Shown in pieces: positions 62,261-64,000 of a stretch of DNA of 64,000 nucleotides (the first letter of the stretch is position 1; every line of letters begins with the position of its first letter). Below the pieces are notes generated by a model. That model did no database searches. It was not told where the DNA came from and saw nothing but the letters and a program-made list of their open reading frames with translations. The position numbers were made by a program, and so were the translations under genes. This DNA comes from Bisporella sp. PMI_857 (taxonomy: Eukaryota; Ascomycota; Leotiomycetes; Helotiales; Helotiaceae): NCBI GenBank assembly GCA_021307315.1, contig JAJSPD010000045.1:310001-374000 (forward strand). The letters are read 5' to 3'.

Positions 62261-63213
62261 TCAGAACGGAAGTGTCTCACCCGTCCACTTGTAGAAGCAC
62301 CCAGAATCCTGTATGGTAGCCTTCTCAATGATTTCAACCATGCCTCGAACAGACTCGTCAATGCCTGTCTTACCATTGCCCCTGCTTAGTCTTGTCGGTA
62401 TGTCGCCAGGATCGAGCATAATCATTGTGATCGTTGAATCGGCTGCTTTCAGCTCATGTGCAATGGTAACCGTTTGTTGGTTCAGTGCGGCCTTCGCAAT
62501 CCTGTAACTGATGCACCTGCCACGGTCATTTCCTCGGATCTGTTAGCCTGAAGAACACCTCATCTCGATGAATCGATTACCAGAGATTGATGCATAGTCT
62601 GAGGATATGTTCACGACTTTTCCAGACTCGCTTCTTGTGAGGTGTGGAAGAAAGTGCTTGGTCGCGAGGAATGGCCCCTAGAAATACTTTTATCAATTGT
62701 TTAGATTGAGAGTATGGCGATACATACCACTGTCATGATACGAAACTTGTTTATCATGTCTTCAGCTGAGTTTTCCTCCCATGGCCGTGGATGAACATCC
62801 ACACCTGCTCATTGGTTACCATAATCATTTACTTTATCAATCGACGTTTCTCTTACCAGCGCAATTCACTAAAACATCTAAAGCCTTGTCGCCATATGTA
62901 CTCGCAGCCTTGGATATGCTCGTTTCATCGGTGAAGTCAATATCAAGGATTGTGGCTCCAGTAGTAACAAGCTATAATATGATTAAGCCACTGAAAGGGA
63001 GTTAATTGATATATCACGTACATCCTTGAAAGATAGGTCCTCTCTTGTCTGCGGCCTCACAGTGCCAAACACGTTCCAGTTGCGCTCGGTGAAAATCTTC
63101 ACAAAATGAAGACCAATACCACGATTTGCGCCTGCGTAATTTTCAGTATTCTGATCTGTATTTATTCAAGTATATTGAATATTACCAATGATAAGCACAT
63201 TTCCATGGGCCAT
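62261..63213 (-). CDS. Short-chain dehydrogenase/reductase (sniffer-like)
   Basis: Six exons: 63213-63186, 63131-63022, 62971-62857, 62804-62728, 62677-62581 and 62532-62261, with introns of 48-54 bp; 232 aa, total length divisible by three. Splicing of exons 1 and 2 gives VLIIGGANRGIGLHF, the Rossmann GxxxGxG cofactor loop. Later come VLVNCAGVD (NNAG equivalent), GKVVNISSDYAS (catalytic Ser region) and SYRIAKAALNQQT (YxxxK). The acceptor of the fifth intron is the second AG (CCGAG|GA), needed to give SISGNDRGRCISYRIAK. DPGDIPTRLSRGNG and DESVRGMVEIIEKA match the C-factor/sniffer subgroup of NAD(P)-dependent SDRs. Substrate unknown. It is divergent from the CorA-like gene, with starts 320 bp apart. 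Confidence 0.88.
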
Positions 63214-63533
63214 TTTGTTTCTGTTAACTATTTAGCTACCCAGAGACCAGCTGCATTAATAGAAACACCATGGACAAGAGGAACTCAAAGTGTTAAATGC
63301 GACAGCCTTGGGCTCCATTGGGCCGAACAAACACGTGACCACACTAGTACTTCCCATGACATTTACAGTGCTATTTCAGTTCTCTGCTATATTCCCCAAA
63401 GTACAGTCTCAGCTTTGGAATTGTAAGAAGGAGCTGCTTCAACTGGAGGGAACCTTCGTGATTTGCATTCCACAGAATATATGTAAGAAGCAGTGAATTT
63501 TACAAGGGTAGAAGATCGGCAATCACAAAAACC
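63214..63533. promoter_or_regulatory. Shared divergent promoter region, SDR and CorA-like genes
   Basis: The 320 bp between two divergent start codons must hold both promoters. No specific operator motif stands out. Confidence 0.5.
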
Positions 63534-64000
63534 ATGACTTCAGTGGTGTCTCCATTAAGAAACCCTAACAGTAAGTCTCCAACTCCAGAAAATAAAATTA
63601 GAAGACTACGTGCAATAACATATTGCAGCAACAAAGGAGCAGTACAGTCAAGCTATCTCTAAGCATGCATTAAAAGGAAAGGATGAGTATTTGTTTTCAG
63701 GCGTAAATTACAGATCTCTGGCGCAGTTTCTGCGACCTCCTAGCCCAACCTCAAACGCCTCCCTTCTACGCTCGAACTCCACAAGTATGCCTTGGGACTA
63801 CCTTACAATACAAACTTACAGCGGGATGAATCCAGTCACTACTGACTCTTTTAACGACCCTGCAAATGCCGAAGACTTCATATTAAAGAATACGGCCATT
63901 TCCAGCGGCTGTCAAATCTTCTTCATGAAAGGATTTCCAACAGCAGAGTGGCTGAATACCCTAGGCGCCGTTTGTAAGTTGAATCCCGAATTCATTCGAC
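63534..64000 (+). CDS. CorA-like Mg2+ transporter-type protein, N-terminus (cut by window edge)
   Basis: Exon 1 is 63534-63570 (MTSVVSPLRNPN) and exon 2 starts at 63629, with a 58-bp intron (GTAAGT donor, TGCAG acceptor) that keeps frame through the edge. The visible 136 residues read HALKGKDEYLFSGVNYRSLAQ, PWDYLTIQTYSG, GCQIFFMKGFPTAEWLNTLGA and LNPEFIR. The block FLRGYPSxxWLxxIGAxxxVDPEFFxRH is characteristic of a fungal family whose C-terminus carries a CorA-like two-TM region; here it reads FMKGFPTAEWLNTLGAVCKLNPEFIR. The transport domain itself lies beyond the window, so function is inferred from the family only. Confidence 0.65.

Noticed and set aside
62533..62580. Apparent frame break in the SDR gene
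   Set aside because: Using the second AG (CCGAG|GA) as acceptor restores frame and conserved sequence, so the gene is intact.

Overview
The window is nuclear DNA of a filamentous ascomycete (Pezizomycotina). The evidence is the many short introns (41-70 bp, GTATGT/GTAAGT-like donors, CTAAC/CTAAT-like branch sites), the gene set (CYP51, ATG22, MED14, DGAT2, a KipA-type kinesin-7), and fungus-specific families (a 2EXR/F-box-like family, an OTT_1508-type deaminase, an alpha/beta-hydrolase-NB-ARC-TPR NLR). Placement in Leotiomycetes is an impression only. Gene models were built by hand by joining exons at GT-AG (once GC-AG) sites. Nearly every multi-exon model closes with a total coding length divisible by three, which supports the junctions.

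Left block (1-23.5 kb): a partial glycerol-3-phosphate acyltransferase at the edge (-), a GT23-like type II membrane glycosyltransferase (-), a kinesin-7 (-), an STK19-domain protein (-), an orphan coiled-coil/acidic-tail gene (+), an OTT_1508-like deaminase (+) and a large C2H2 zinc-finger regulator with a long leader (+). Intergenic spacers are long (1-3 kb) and rich in homopolymer and microsatellite tracts.

Middle block (about 24-38.2 kb): an accessory, gene-decay region. It holds an AT-rich spacer, a broken bZIP-ankyrin gene, a 5'-truncated M3 metallopeptidase relic, one intact F-box/LRR gene, two broken 2EXR-domain genes, a multi-pass membrane orphan, a decayed minus-strand ORF with four in-frame TAR stops, a truncated LTR-retrotransposon gag and a short 2EXR/F-box-like gene beside it. 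Several of the stops are TAA/TAG where CAA/CAG would restore the frame, as expected from RIP-like C-to-T mutation at CpA.

Right block (38.9-55.8 kb): conserved housekeeping genes: DGAT2 (+), MED14 (-), ATG22 (+), an HPP-family membrane protein (+), a PAQR/Izh3-like receptor (-) and CYP51 (-). The last block (57.7-64 kb) holds a large NLR-type STAND gene with eight resolved exons (-), a six-exon short-chain dehydrogenase (-), and a divergently transcribed CorA-like protein cut by the right edge.

Functional links are loose. GPAT and DGAT2 are the first and last acyltransfer steps to triacylglycerol. CYP51 and the PAQR protein both relate to sterol/membrane homeostasis. The NLR, the OTT_1508-type deaminase and the 2EXR/F-box genes are the accessory, fast-evolving part of the window.
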